Assembly: GCF_934294775.1 (NCBI RefSeq)
Contig: NZ_CAKRAH010000003.1
Location: 1 to 64,000 of the forward strand
Reading direction: 5' to 3'
Origin: an uncultured Dorea sp.
GTDB lineage: Bacteria; Bacillota; Clostridia; Lachnospirales; Lachnospiraceae
DNA: 64,000 bases
Position 1 is the stretch's first letter; each line of letters starts with the position of its first letter. A model generated the notes under the pieces. That model searched no databases, was not told the origin of the DNA, and saw nothing but the letters and a program-made list of their open reading frames with translations. This document shows, one piece after another, positions 35,457-43,529 of the stretch. A program made the translations under genes and the position numbers.

Positions 35457-36653
35457 TTAATTCTGTCCCTGTTTTTTCTGTTTTTTAATGAAGTCTTCGT
35501 ACAGAGGTGACATTTCTCTTAAATGTGCTACAATCTCTTTCAGATTCTCTACTACATAATCAATATCTTCTTTTTCGATTTCTTCATTCAGAGTCAGTCT
35601 CAGTGATCCGTGTGCGATCTCATGAGGCAGTCCGATTGCAAGCAGGACATGGGACGGATCCAGTGATCCTGATGTACAAGCAGATCCGCTTGATCCACAG
35701 ATTCCTTTCATGTCCAGTTTGATCAGGAGGGATTCTCCTTCTACAAACTGGAAGCTGAAGTTTGCATTGTTTGGAAGTCTGTCTGTTCTGTGTCCGTTCA
35801 GACGGCAGTAAGGAATCTCATTTAATACTCTGTCAATCAGATAATCTCTGACTTCTCTTTCTTTTGCTGTTCTTTCTTCCATGCTGTCTGCTGCACGTTT
35901 TGCAGCTGTTCCGATTCCTACGATTCCAGGAACATTTTCTGTACCTGCACGACGTTTTCTCTCCTGTGCCCCACCATGAATGAATGAACGGATCTTCACA
36001 CCTGTACGGATGTACATGATACCGATTCCCTTTGGTCCGTTGAACTTATGTCCGCTGGCACTTAACATATCGATATGACATTCGTCTACATTGATTGGGA
36101 GCTGTCCAAACGCCTGTACAGCATCTGTGTGGAACAAAATACCATGCTCATGTGCAATCTCACCGATTTCTTTGATTGGCTGGATTGTTCCGATCTCATT
36201 ATTTGCAAACATAACCGAGATCAGGATTGTAGTTGGGCGGATAGCTGCTTTCAAATCATCCAGTTTTACTTTTCCGTCTTCATCTACGTCCAGATAAGTA
36301 ACCTCAAATCCACGTTTTTCCAGATATTCAGCTGTATGAAGGATCGCATGATGCTCGATCTTTGTTGTGATAATATGATTTCCTTTATTTCCATAAGCTT
36401 CTGCAGTTGCTTTTAAAGCCCAGTTATCAGACTCAGAACCGCCGCCTGTGAAATAAATTTCATTTGTCTTTGCACCGATCATCTCTGCGATTGTATCTCT
36501 CTGTTTGTTGATGACCTCTTTGTTTGCTGCCGCAAAGCTGTATACGCTGGATGGATTTCCAAAATGCTCTGTAAAATATGGAAGCATTGCTTCTACAACT
36601 TCTGGTGCTGTTTTTGTTGTTGCTGCATTATCAAGATATAATAATTTACTCAT
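35457..36653 (-). CDS. iscS: cysteine desulfurase (NifS/IscS)
   Basis: PLP enzyme that moves sulfur from cysteine to IscU and MnmA. It has YLDNAATTKT at the N-terminus, the PLP lysine in SASGHKFNGPKG (about residue 203), and the active-site Cys in SGSACTSGSLDPSH (about residue 325). The long NifS-type loop places it in class I. It is 398 residues, with the C-terminus ending in a basic-Gln tail (KKQKKQGQN). It follows the Rrf2 regulator by about 65 bases. Confidence 0.95.
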   Translation of the reverse strand: MSKLLYLDNAATTKTAPEVVEAMLPYFTEHFGNPSSVYSFAAANKEVINKQRDTIAEMIGAKTNEIYFTGGGSESDNWALKATAEAYGNKGNHIITTKIEHHAILHTAEYLEKRGFEVTYLDVDEDGKVKLDDLKAAIRPTTILISVMFANNEIGTIQPIKEIGEIAHEHGILFHTDAVQAFGQLPINVDECHIDMLSASGHKFNGPKGIGIMYIRTGVKIRSFIHGGAQERKRRAGTENVPGIVGIGTAAKRAADSMEERTAKEREVRDYLIDRVLNEIPYCRLNGHRTDRLPNNANFSFQFVEGESLLIKLDMKGICGSSGSACTSGSLDPSHVLLAIGLPHEIAHGSLRLTLNEEIEKEDIDYVVENLKEIVAHLREMSPLYEDFIKKQKKQGQN

Positions 36654-36717
36654 TTTATCTCCTCCGTTTTCCTTATATATCCTGTATTTTACTGATTATC
36701 AGATATTGTCTTTTTTA

Positions 36718-37182
36718 TTACTGGCTGCATTTCGGGCTCTCGCAGTCCCCGTCCGGATTGATGCTTTTGCTCTCCTGGATCAGTTCGTCCAGTTTGATCT
36801 TATTAACCGTATCATTGATACTGTCATTGATCTTGCGCCACACATATTTTGTCACGCATCCATCCGATGCCATACAGCCTTCTCCGGAATCCGCGTCAAA
36901 TGCTGCACATTTTACCGGTTCCAGGCTTCCTTCTAAAGCTCTTAAAATATCGCCAACGGATATTTCCTCCGGCGCTTTTGCCAGTACATATCCACCTGAG
37001 GCTCCCCGGATGCTTTTTACCAGTCCTGCTTTCTTAAGAAGTGCCACCAGCTGTTCCAGATACCGTTCCGATATTTCCTGTCTTGCCGCAACGCTTCCGA
37101 TAGACACAGGCTCTTTCTCACTATATCTGGCAAGATCTATCATGGCACGCAGTCCATATCTTCCCTTCGTGGAAAGTTTCAT
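36718..37182 (-). CDS. iscR: Rrf2-family regulator (IscR-like)
   Basis: 154-residue winged-helix repressor. MKLSTKGRYGLRAMIDLA is the family opening, with a recognition helix around residues 28-50. Cys92, Cys103 and Cys109 are placed like the [2Fe-2S] ligands of IscR, with wider first spacing; Cys147 and Cys152 form an extra C-terminal pair. As the first gene of the Fe-S operon it probably represses that operon when clusters are sufficient. A palindrome at its start site supports autoregulation. Confidence 0.9.
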   Translation of the reverse strand: MKLSTKGRYGLRAMIDLARYSEKEPVSIGSVAARQEISERYLEQLVALLKKAGLVKSIRGASGGYVLAKAPEEISVGDILRALEGSLEPVKCAAFDADSGEGCMASDGCVTKYVWRKINDSINDTVNKIKLDELIQESKSINPDGDCESPKCSQ

Positions 37183-37198
37183 CTTATCACCTCTTTTA

Positions 37199-37220
37199 AT
37201 CCCCAGTATTTTACTAGGAT
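37199..37220. promoter_or_regulatory. candidate Rrf2/IscR operator
   Basis: ATCCCCAGTA-TTT-TACTAGGAT is an inverted repeat lying about 5-26 bases downstream of the predicted start site of the Rrf2 gene and before its ribosome site. The position suits repression of the iscR-iscS-iscU operon. Binding is inferred. Confidence 0.5.
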
Positions 37221-37231
37221 TTTACTTCTGT

Positions 37232-37260
37232 AGAATATCACTGCTTTCTGGTTCTGTCAA
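37232..37260 (-). promoter_or_regulatory. sigma-A promoter of the Fe-S operon
   Basis: The minus strand reads TTGACA, 17 bases, TATTCT. The predicted start is near 37225. Confidence 0.7.
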
Positions 37261-37316
37261 GCACTTATCTTGAATAACTTATAAAGATACAATCCTGTTT
37301 TTTGGAGGTGCTTATT

Positions 37317-38636
37317 ATGTCCCAGAAACAGACTCTGATCAGAGGAACCGCCATCCTGACTCTTACCAGTTTCTGCACCCGTTTTATAGGCTTTTTTTAC
37401 CGTATTTTTCTAAGTCATACATTCGGAGAGGAAAATGTCGGGCTCTATCAGCTCGTCTTTCCTGTCTATGCTCTCGGATTTTCCTTGTCCTGTGCTGGTG
37501 TGCAGCTGGCACTTTCCAGATGTGTTGCCAGACACACTGCCTGCGGAGAAGTAGATAAAGCAAAAGAGCTTTTAAAGACAAGTCTTCTTTTTACTTTTAC
37601 TCTTTCCTGTATTATTGCCGTATTTTTACAGCATCATTCAGCCACTATATCGACTGTCCTGCTGCACGATGCCCGGTGTACTTCCCTTCTTATCCTTTTG
37701 TCCTATGCTTTTCCATTCGCTTCTATTCACAGCTGTATCTGCGGATATTCCCTCGGTCTTAAGGGGACGAAGATTCCTGCGGTCTCTCAGCTTATAGAGC
37801 AGGCCTTCCGTGTTCTGTTCGTGTTTCTCGTTTATCTTTATGCAGATAAACAGGGAATCTCTGTGTCAATCGTACTTGCTGTTGCAGGTCTTGCTGCCGG
37901 AGAAATCTTTGCATCTCTTTATTCACTTATGGCAATATATGGCATCACATTTCACATCCCGTCCCCGGCTCTTTCTGTCCATTCTTTTCTGATTCATTTT
38001 CAGGAGCTCTTTAAACATGCCCTGCCACTTACAACCAGTCGTGTCCTTTTGAACATTCTCCAGAGTGCCGAGGCAGTATCCATTCCTCTTTGCCTGCAAT
38101 ATTATGGACTTTCCGTCTCAGAATCCCTGAAAATCTATGGCGTACTTACCGGTATGGCACTGCCTTGTATTCTCTTCCCTTCTGCCATTACCAATGCAGT
38201 TTCTTCCATGCTCCTTCCAACCGTTGCCGAGATGCAAGCCGCACAGCATCAAAAAAATCTTCGTTCTGTCATCGTACGTGTTACCTGTTATTGTATCTTT
38301 CTTGGAAGTGCTTTTGGTGTTCTTCTGCTTTTATCCGGAAAATGGCTTGGCATATTTTTATTCCACAGTGAGCTTGCCGGTCAGTTTATTCTTACACTTT
38401 CCTGGATCTGTCCGTTCCTGTATACAAACACAGTACTTCTCAGTATGGTAAACGGTCTCGGCAAGACATTTTTTTCTTTTTCTGCTAATTTTATCAGCCT
38501 TTGTATCCGGATTGCAGGGGTATTCCTCTTTATCCCGCAGTTTGGAATTCTTGGATATCTGATTGGTCTTCTGGCCAGTCAGATTGTACTTTTTTCTCTC
38601 TGCCTTCTGCGCCTGAACTTCTACTTGCATACTTAG
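37317..38636 (+). CDS. SpoVB-like lipid II/polysaccharide flippase family protein
   Basis: 439-residue MATE/MOP-superfamily transporter with about 12-14 hydrophobic segments, of the polysaccharide biosynthesis/SpoVB family. Typical stretches are TRFIGFFYRIFLSHTFG, GLYQLVFPVYAL and PLTTSRVLLNILQSAEAVSIP. B. subtilis SpoVB acts in spore cortex synthesis. The family also includes oligosaccharide exporters, so the substrate is open. The ATG (MSQKQTLIRG) follows GGAGGTGCTTATT. It is divergent from the Fe-S operon. GATACAAT at 37286-37293 resembles a sigma-E -10, but no matching -35 was found. Confidence 0.85.
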   Translation: MSQKQTLIRGTAILTLTSFCTRFIGFFYRIFLSHTFGEENVGLYQLVFPVYALGFSLSCAGVQLALSRCVARHTACGEVDKAKELLKTSLLFTFTLSCIIAVFLQHHSATISTVLLHDARCTSLLILLSYAFPFASIHSCICGYSLGLKGTKIPAVSQLIEQAFRVLFVFLVYLYADKQGISVSIVLAVAGLAAGEIFASLYSLMAIYGITFHIPSPALSVHSFLIHFQELFKHALPLTTSRVLLNILQSAEAVSIPLCLQYYGLSVSESLKIYGVLTGMALPCILFPSAITNAVSSMLLPTVAEMQAAQHQKNLRSVIVRVTCYCIFLGSAFGVLLLLSGKWLGIFLFHSELAGQFILTLSWICPFLYTNTVLLSMVNGLGKTFFSFSANFISLCIRIAGVFLFIPQFGILGYLIGLLASQIVLFSLCLLRLNFYLHT

Positions 38637-38644
38637 GCATCAAA

Positions 38645-38688
38645 AAAGCAGTGTTCTAATATAAATCAATACATTAAAACACTGCTTT
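38645..38688. terminator. bidirectional terminator between flippase and spoIIM
   Basis: AAAGCAGTGTT and AACACTGCTTT are perfect 11-bp arms with A/T flanks (AAAAAA before, TTTCATTT after), between convergent genes. Confidence 0.75.
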
Positions 38689-38694
38689 CATTTA

Positions 38695-39234
38695 TTATAA
38701 CGATTTTAAAAACATGTGAACGATAACCGGATTCACATAATATTCCATCAGCATACCCACACTCATGATCAATACTAATTTTACAGTCTTTTGTATCTGC
38801 CAGCGGACCAGTGGATATCCCAGCATATACCGGAACAACAACAGATACCCTGCCGCATACAGCAGACCGTGCGGCACCAGTGCGACCAGACACAGAACGA
38901 TTCCTTTTAGCTGCAGCCTGGCAATCGCTGTGCATAATACCATACCGGCACAAAAGCCTGCCCACAATATGCTTAACAGAACAGCCGCTTTTTTGTATCT
39001 GGTACCGGACACCGCCGCCAGGATCACAAGCGGAATGCTTCTGACTTTTATCAGATACCACAAATATGCTTCTGTGCGTATGTCCATCTGCTGATACTGT
39101 TCCAGAAAGAATTCATGGAATATCCCTATGTCCCATATGTACTCTTTCATCCACAGATTCACGCACGCACTTCCTGCCAGAAATCCTGCAATTCCTACCG
39201 CAAACACATAATTTTTCATGCTTAACTTTTTCAC
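38695..39234 (-). CDS. spoIIM: stage II sporulation protein M
   Basis: Membrane member of the SpoIID/M/P engulfment complex. It has 179 residues with about five hydrophobic segments. VALVPHGLLYAAGY and the C-terminal GMLMEYYVNP match the SpoIIM family. I choose the GTG start (MKKLSMKNYVFAVG) 10 bases after AGGAG; the ATG 33 bases upstream lacks a ribosome site. It follows the Nudix gene nudF, the same neighbour as in Bacillus. Confidence 0.85.
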   Translation of the reverse strand: MKKLSMKNYVFAVGIAGFLAGSACVNLWMKEYIWDIGIFHEFFLEQYQQMDIRTEAYLWYLIKVRSIPLVILAAVSGTRYKKAAVLLSILWAGFCAGMVLCTAIARLQLKGIVLCLVALVPHGLLYAAGYLLLFRYMLGYPLVRWQIQKTVKLVLIMSVGMLMEYYVNPVIVHMFLKSL

Positions 39235-39295
39235 GTCCGGTATTCTCCTTTCGCGGCCATAGTTCATTATATGTGTTCACGTTTCAGATATGCTT

Positions 39296-39838
39296 TTACT
39301 TGCGGATATATTTTGATTCGTATGCCAGGATTGCTGCCATTGTCTTCGAATCCTGGATCTTGCCTTCAAAGATCATCTGTTTTAATTCTTCCAGTTCATA
39401 TGCTTTTACATCAACGAATTCATCTTCATCCAGATGCTGTTTGCTCGGAATCAGATCTCTCGCAACAAATACTTCAATTCTTTCGTCGCAGAATGCAACG
39501 GTTGTACGGATAGTAAGCATCCATTCCAGATTCTCAGATCTGTATCCTGTCTCTTCTTCCAGTTCCCTTGAAGCACATACAATTCCTTCTTCCTGTGGAT
39601 CATCTAACTTTCCTGCCGGGATCTCAAGTGTATCTCTCTCCAGTGCATTCCGGTACTGTTTTACCATCAGGATCTTTCCGTCGTCCATGATTGGGATAAC
39701 TGCTGCAGCTCCGTCATGATGGATAAAATCCCACTCTGCTGTATTTCCATTCGAAAATTTCATATGATCTTTGTATACTTTTAAAATTGTTCCCTGATAA
39801 GCCAGGTCTCTTCCCATACGTTTTACATCTTCACTCAT
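39296..39838 (-). CDS. nudF: ADP-ribose pyrophosphatase (Nudix)
   Basis: Hydrolyses ADP-ribose to AMP and ribose 5-phosphate. The 180-residue NudF type has Nudix box GKLDDPQEEGIVCASRELEEETGY (about residues 82-105), preceded by the proline-less insert VVKQYRNALERDTLEIPAG-type segment seen in ADP-ribose enzymes. It lies directly upstream of spoIIM on the same strand. Confidence 0.9.
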   Translation of the reverse strand: MSEDVKRMGRDLAYQGTILKVYKDHMKFSNGNTAEWDFIHHDGAAAVIPIMDDGKILMVKQYRNALERDTLEIPAGKLDDPQEEGIVCASRELEEETGYRSENLEWMLTIRTTVAFCDERIEVFVARDLIPSKQHLDEDEFVDVKAYELEELKQMIFEGKIQDSKTMAAILAYESKYIRK

Positions 39839-39883
39839 CTTTTCATAATCTCCTTTTTATGTATGATTCTGCATACTTAGGTA

Positions 39884-39930
39884 TACAAAGAACCTGCCAC
39901 CGGCAGCTTCTCCTGCATGCTTTGGCACGC
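39884..39930 (+). repeat. 47-bp hairpin repeat family, copy 1
   Basis: TACAAAGAACCTGCCACCGG followed by CAGCTTCTCCTGCATGCTTTGG. The CTGCCACCGGCAG core is palindromic. It matches the copy at 54253 at 36 of 47 positions, and all differences are transitions. It lies between nudF and the RNase Y terminator. Confidence 0.6.
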
Positions 39931-39961
39931 AAAAAGAACCGGCTGCAACAACCGGTTCTTT
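39931..39961 (-). terminator. terminator after rny
   Basis: AAAGAACCGG and CCGGTTCTTT make a 10-bp stem with a 9-base loop and a TTTTT run on the minus strand, 10 bases after the RNase Y stop. Confidence 0.88.
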
Positions 39962-39971
39962 ATTTTATCTT

Positions 39972-41525
39972 CTACTTGGCGTAGTCCGTAACACGTGATT
40001 CACGAATTACATTAACTTTAATCTGGCCTGGATATTCTAATTCAAACTCAATCTGTTTTGCAATATCTCTTGCCAGCAATACCATATCTGCATCAGATAC
40101 TTGTTCTGGAACTACCATAACACGAATCTCTCTACCTGCCTGAATTGCAAAAGACTTATCAACACCCTTGAACTGGTTGGTGATATCTTCTAATTGTTTT
40201 AACCTGTTTGTGTATGTTTCTAATGTTTCTCTTCTTGCGCCCGGCCTTGCTGCCGAAATCGTGTCTGCAGCCTGTACAACACACGCAATCAGAGTTTCCG
40301 GTTCTACGTCACCGTGATGTGCTTCTACAGCATTGATAACTGTAGCTGACTCTTTGTACTTTCTACAAAGATCCACACCAATCTGAATATGTGATCCTTC
40401 CACATCATGATCGATGGATTTTCCGATATCGTGGAGAAGACCTGCACGTTTTGCAAGTCTGACATCCAGTCCGATCTCTCCTGCCAGAAGTCCGGAAAGC
40501 TGTGCCACTTCAATCGAATGCTTCAGTGCATTCTGTCCGTAGCTTGTTCTGAACTTCATACGTCCCAGAAGCTTGATCAGTTCCGGATGGATTCCGTGAA
40601 CTCCAACTTCAAGAGCTGCAGCTTCACCTTCTTCACGGATCATCGTATCAACTTCTTTTTGCGCTTTTTCTACCATCTCCTCAATTCTTGCCGGATGAAT
40701 ACGTCCGTCAACAATCAGCTTCTCCAGCGCAATTCTTGCAACTTCTCTTCTTATCGGATCAAATCCTGATAATACAACCGCTTCCGGTGTATCATCAATG
40801 ATGAGTTCAACACCTGTCAGTGTCTCTAACGTACGGATGTTACGTCCTTCACGTCCGATAATTCTTCCTTTCATTTCATCACTTGGAAGCTGTACAACCG
40901 AAATTGTAGTTTCCGCAACATGATCTGCCGCACATCTCTGGATCGCAGTGACAACATATTCTTTTGCCTTTTTATCTGCCTCTTCCTTTGCCTGCGCTTC
41001 TAATTCTTTGATCATCTTTGCAGTGTCATGTTTTACATCTTCTTCAACAGTTTTTAACAAATATTCTTTTGCCTGTTCGGAGGTAAGTCCTGAGATTCTT
41101 TCTAGTTCCTGTACTCTTTGCTGACTCAGCTCTTCTACTTTCGCTTCACGCTGCTTCAGTTCTTCTTCTTTTGCTGCAAATCCTGCTTCTCGTCTTTCAA
41201 TGGCCTCTGACTTTTTGTCTAAAGCTTCCTCTTTGGAAAGTACACGCTTCTCGTAACGCTGCAATTCCGATCTGCGTTCCTTAGTCTCTTTTTCAAGTTC
41301 ATTCTTGTTCTTAATAGACTCTTCCTTGATTTCCAAAAGAGACTCCTTCTTTTTGGCCTCCGCTGTCTTCACGGCATCATCAATGATTTCTCTCGCCCTT
41401 GTCTCTGCATTACCAATCTTGGATTCTGCATTATTCTTCAGACTTGAGACCGTCATAAAATGACTGACTACAGCGGCCAGAACGATAAGTACGATTGCTA
41501 CAACAATCAATATTCCTATCGGCAC
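39972..41525 (-). CDS. rny: ribonuclease Y
   Basis: Membrane-anchored endoribonuclease that starts mRNA decay in Firmicutes. One N-terminal membrane helix (residues 4-22) is followed by a long coiled coil (about 30-190), a KH domain with GRIIGREGRNIRTLE, an HD domain with HDIGKSIDHDVEGSH, and the conserved C-terminus. Its 517 residues are standard. The start is GTG with AAGGAGG 7 bases upstream. It has its own promoter and terminator. Confidence 0.97.
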   Translation of the reverse strand: MPIGILIVVAIVLIVLAAVVSHFMTVSSLKNNAESKIGNAETRAREIIDDAVKTAEAKKKESLLEIKEESIKNKNELEKETKERRSELQRYEKRVLSKEEALDKKSEAIERREAGFAAKEEELKQREAKVEELSQQRVQELERISGLTSEQAKEYLLKTVEEDVKHDTAKMIKELEAQAKEEADKKAKEYVVTAIQRCAADHVAETTISVVQLPSDEMKGRIIGREGRNIRTLETLTGVELIIDDTPEAVVLSGFDPIRREVARIALEKLIVDGRIHPARIEEMVEKAQKEVDTMIREEGEAAALEVGVHGIHPELIKLLGRMKFRTSYGQNALKHSIEVAQLSGLLAGEIGLDVRLAKRAGLLHDIGKSIDHDVEGSHIQIGVDLCRKYKESATVINAVEAHHGDVEPETLIACVVQAADTISAARPGARRETLETYTNRLKQLEDITNQFKGVDKSFAIQAGREIRVMVVPEQVSDADMVLLARDIAKQIEFELEYPGQIKVNVIRESRVTDYAK

Positions 41526-41572
41526 AGGAGCACCTCCTTATTTAATTTTCATTGTACGATTACAACAGTTCA

Positions 41573-41601
41573 ATTTTATACTTTATTCACAAATATGTCA
41601 A
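41573..41601 (-). promoter_or_regulatory. sigma-A promoter for rny
   Basis: The minus strand reads TTGACA, 17 bases, TAAAAT, about 48 bases before the GTG start. Confidence 0.75.
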
Positions 41602-41650
41602 GCTTTCACTCGCAAACTTGCGACAATATTACACGCACTTTTGGTCGACA

Positions 41651-42271
41651 TTACCAAATGTCTGAATCTGCGCTGTTCAGCACAGAATTCACATCTTCGT
41701 ATCGGAATCCTTTTCTCATCAGATATCCCATCAGCTTCTGCTTTTCTTTGAGGTCTGCGCTATCTGGATTATAATTTCTTTTTCTCATCAGTGCTTCGAT
41801 CGCCTGTCTGGAATCTTCCTCTCCGTAATCCATTTCTTCAAAAACCTGTTCGATAATGTCTGAATCTACTCCTTTTTGCTTCAGAGCTGCGTAAATTTCT
41901 TTTTTACTTTTTTTCTCTTTTCTGCTGTCAATAAAGCTCCTTACATATTCCGCATCATTAATATAGCCAAAAGATTTTACATATCTGATCGCTTCTTCTA
42001 CCGCCTCATCCGGATAGCCACCCTGCTTCAGTTTGGTACGCAGTTGCGATTCGGTACGTCCCATATCAGAAAGCAGATGCATTGCCCGGAGCTTCGCTCT
42101 TTTAATAACAAGCTTCCTTAAAATGTCATATACTTCCTCATCTATCCTATTATCTTCCGCTATATGATAACGGGACAGTTCACCCTTATATAATGTAAAA
42201 GCGAACTGTCCTTCTATGAATACTTTATATCTGCTTTTTGACAGTGGTTCTATCTTACTCACCGTCATCAT
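41651..42271 (-). CDS. recX: RecX-family regulator of RecA
   Basis: 206-residue helical-repeat protein that binds and restrains RecA filaments. RAMHLLSDMGRTESQLRTKL and LKQGGYPDEAVEEAIRYVKSFGYINDAEYV are RecX signatures. It starts 5 bases after recA, so the two are co-transcribed under the same SOS control. Confidence 0.92.
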   Translation of the reverse strand: MMTVSKIEPLSKSRYKVFIEGQFAFTLYKGELSRYHIAEDNRIDEEVYDILRKLVIKRAKLRAMHLLSDMGRTESQLRTKLKQGGYPDEAVEEAIRYVKSFGYINDAEYVRSFIDSRKEKKSKKEIYAALKQKGVDSDIIEQVFEEMDYGEEDSRQAIEALMRKRNYNPDSADLKEKQKLMGYLMRKGFRYEDVNSVLNSADSDIW

Positions 42272-42275
42272 CTTT

Positions 42276-43340
42276 TTATTCTTCTCCGTCTGTTGTCATG
42301 CCTTCTGCTGTCTTAGCACTTTCTTCCTGTGCCTCTTCCGAATCTTCCCCGATATGATAATGTGCACGGATCTTCTGTTCCAGTTCATCCATGATCTCCG
42401 GATGTTCGGACAGATAAGTCTTTGCATTCTCACGTCCCTGACCAATCTTATCACCGTTATAGGCAAACCATGCACCACTTTTACTTACCAGGTCACACTT
42501 CACTGCAAGATCCAGGATATCACCCTCTTTTGAAATTCCCTTTCCAAACATGATATCAAATTCAGCCTCTTTAAATGGAGGAGCAATCTTATTCTTTACG
42601 ATCTTTACTCTGGTTCTGTTACCTACCATCTCTCCGCTCTGCTTCAATGTCTCGATTCTTCTGACATCCATACGTACAGATGAGTAGAACTTCAGCGCAC
42701 GTCCACCAGTTGTTGTCTCCGGATTACCGAACATTACACCTACTTTTTCACGCAGCTGGTTGATAAAGATGACTACACAGTTAGACTTACTGATAACCGG
42801 AGTCAGCTTACGCAGTGCCTGAGACATCAGACGTGCCTGAAGACCCACATGGCTGTCTCCCATATCTCCTTCGATCTCCTGCTTTGGAACCAGTGCTGCA
42901 ACAGAGTCAACTACGATAATATCCATCGCTCCCGATCTTACCATTGTCTCAGTAATCTCAAGTGCCTGATCCCCGCTGTCTGGCTGGGAAATATAAAGCT
43001 CATCAATATCCACTCCGATATTCTTGGCATATACAGGATCCAGTGCATGCTCTGCATCGATAAATCCGGCAATTCCGCCTCTCTTCTGTACTTCTGCGAT
43101 CATATGTAATGCTACCGTTGTCTTACCACTGGATTCCGGTCCGTAGATCTCAACGATACGTCCCTTCGGAACTCCTCCGAGCCCCAGTGCCAGATCCAGA
43201 CTCAGTGATCCTGTCGGGATTGTCTCCACTGCTACCTGTGCGGCCGGATCTCCAAGACGCATAACTGTTCCTTTACCAAAATCTTTCTCTAATTTTGCAA
43301 TCGCTGCATCTAATGCGCGTTTCTTATCTTCACTTGCCAT
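42276..43340 (-). CDS. recA: recombinase RecA
   Basis: Strand-exchange ATPase and SOS co-protease. Walker A GPESSGKTTVALH, Walker B IIVVDSVAALVPK, and loop L2 region MFGNPETTTGGRALKFYSSVR are clear. It is 354 residues with an acidic C-terminal tail. The ATG follows AAAGGAGAATAACT. Expression should be LexA-controlled given the box at the start site. Confidence 0.98.
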   Translation of the reverse strand: MASEDKKRALDAAIAKLEKDFGKGTVMRLGDPAAQVAVETIPTGSLSLDLALGLGGVPKGRIVEIYGPESSGKTTVALHMIAEVQKRGGIAGFIDAEHALDPVYAKNIGVDIDELYISQPDSGDQALEITETMVRSGAMDIIVVDSVAALVPKQEIEGDMGDSHVGLQARLMSQALRKLTPVISKSNCVVIFINQLREKVGVMFGNPETTTGGRALKFYSSVRMDVRRIETLKQSGEMVGNRTRVKIVKNKIAPPFKEAEFDIMFGKGISKEGDILDLAVKCDLVSKSGAWFAYNGDKIGQGRENAKTYLSEHPEIMDELEQKIRAHYHIGEDSEEAQEESAKTAEGMTTDGEE

Positions 43341-43363
43341 AGTTATTCTCCTTTTCCGTTCAC

Positions 43364-43377
43364 CGAACGAGTGTTCG
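43364..43377. promoter_or_regulatory. LexA (SOS) box of recA
   Basis: CGAACGAGTGTTCG (CGAACACTCGTTCG on the coding strand) fits the Gram-positive LexA/DinR consensus CGAACRNRYGTTYG. It is a perfect CGAAC-N4-GTTCG palindrome just downstream of the -10. Confidence 0.85.
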
Positions 43378-43390
43378 TCTTCTGGTTAAT

Positions 43391-43419
43391 ATAGTATTAT
43401 ACTTCCCTTCGAATGTCAA
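43391..43419 (-). promoter_or_regulatory. sigma-A promoter for recA
   Basis: The minus strand reads TTGACA, 17 bases, TACTAT. The start site would be near 43384, with the SOS box at about +7 to +20. Confidence 0.75.
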
Positions 43420-43529
43420 TATTAATTTTGTCCCTCACACTGATTTTCTTTGGATTATTTTACAGAATCGTAATCAGAATACCTGTCTTTTTCAGATATG
43501 TCTAACATACCACACTCTTCCGTCTTTCG

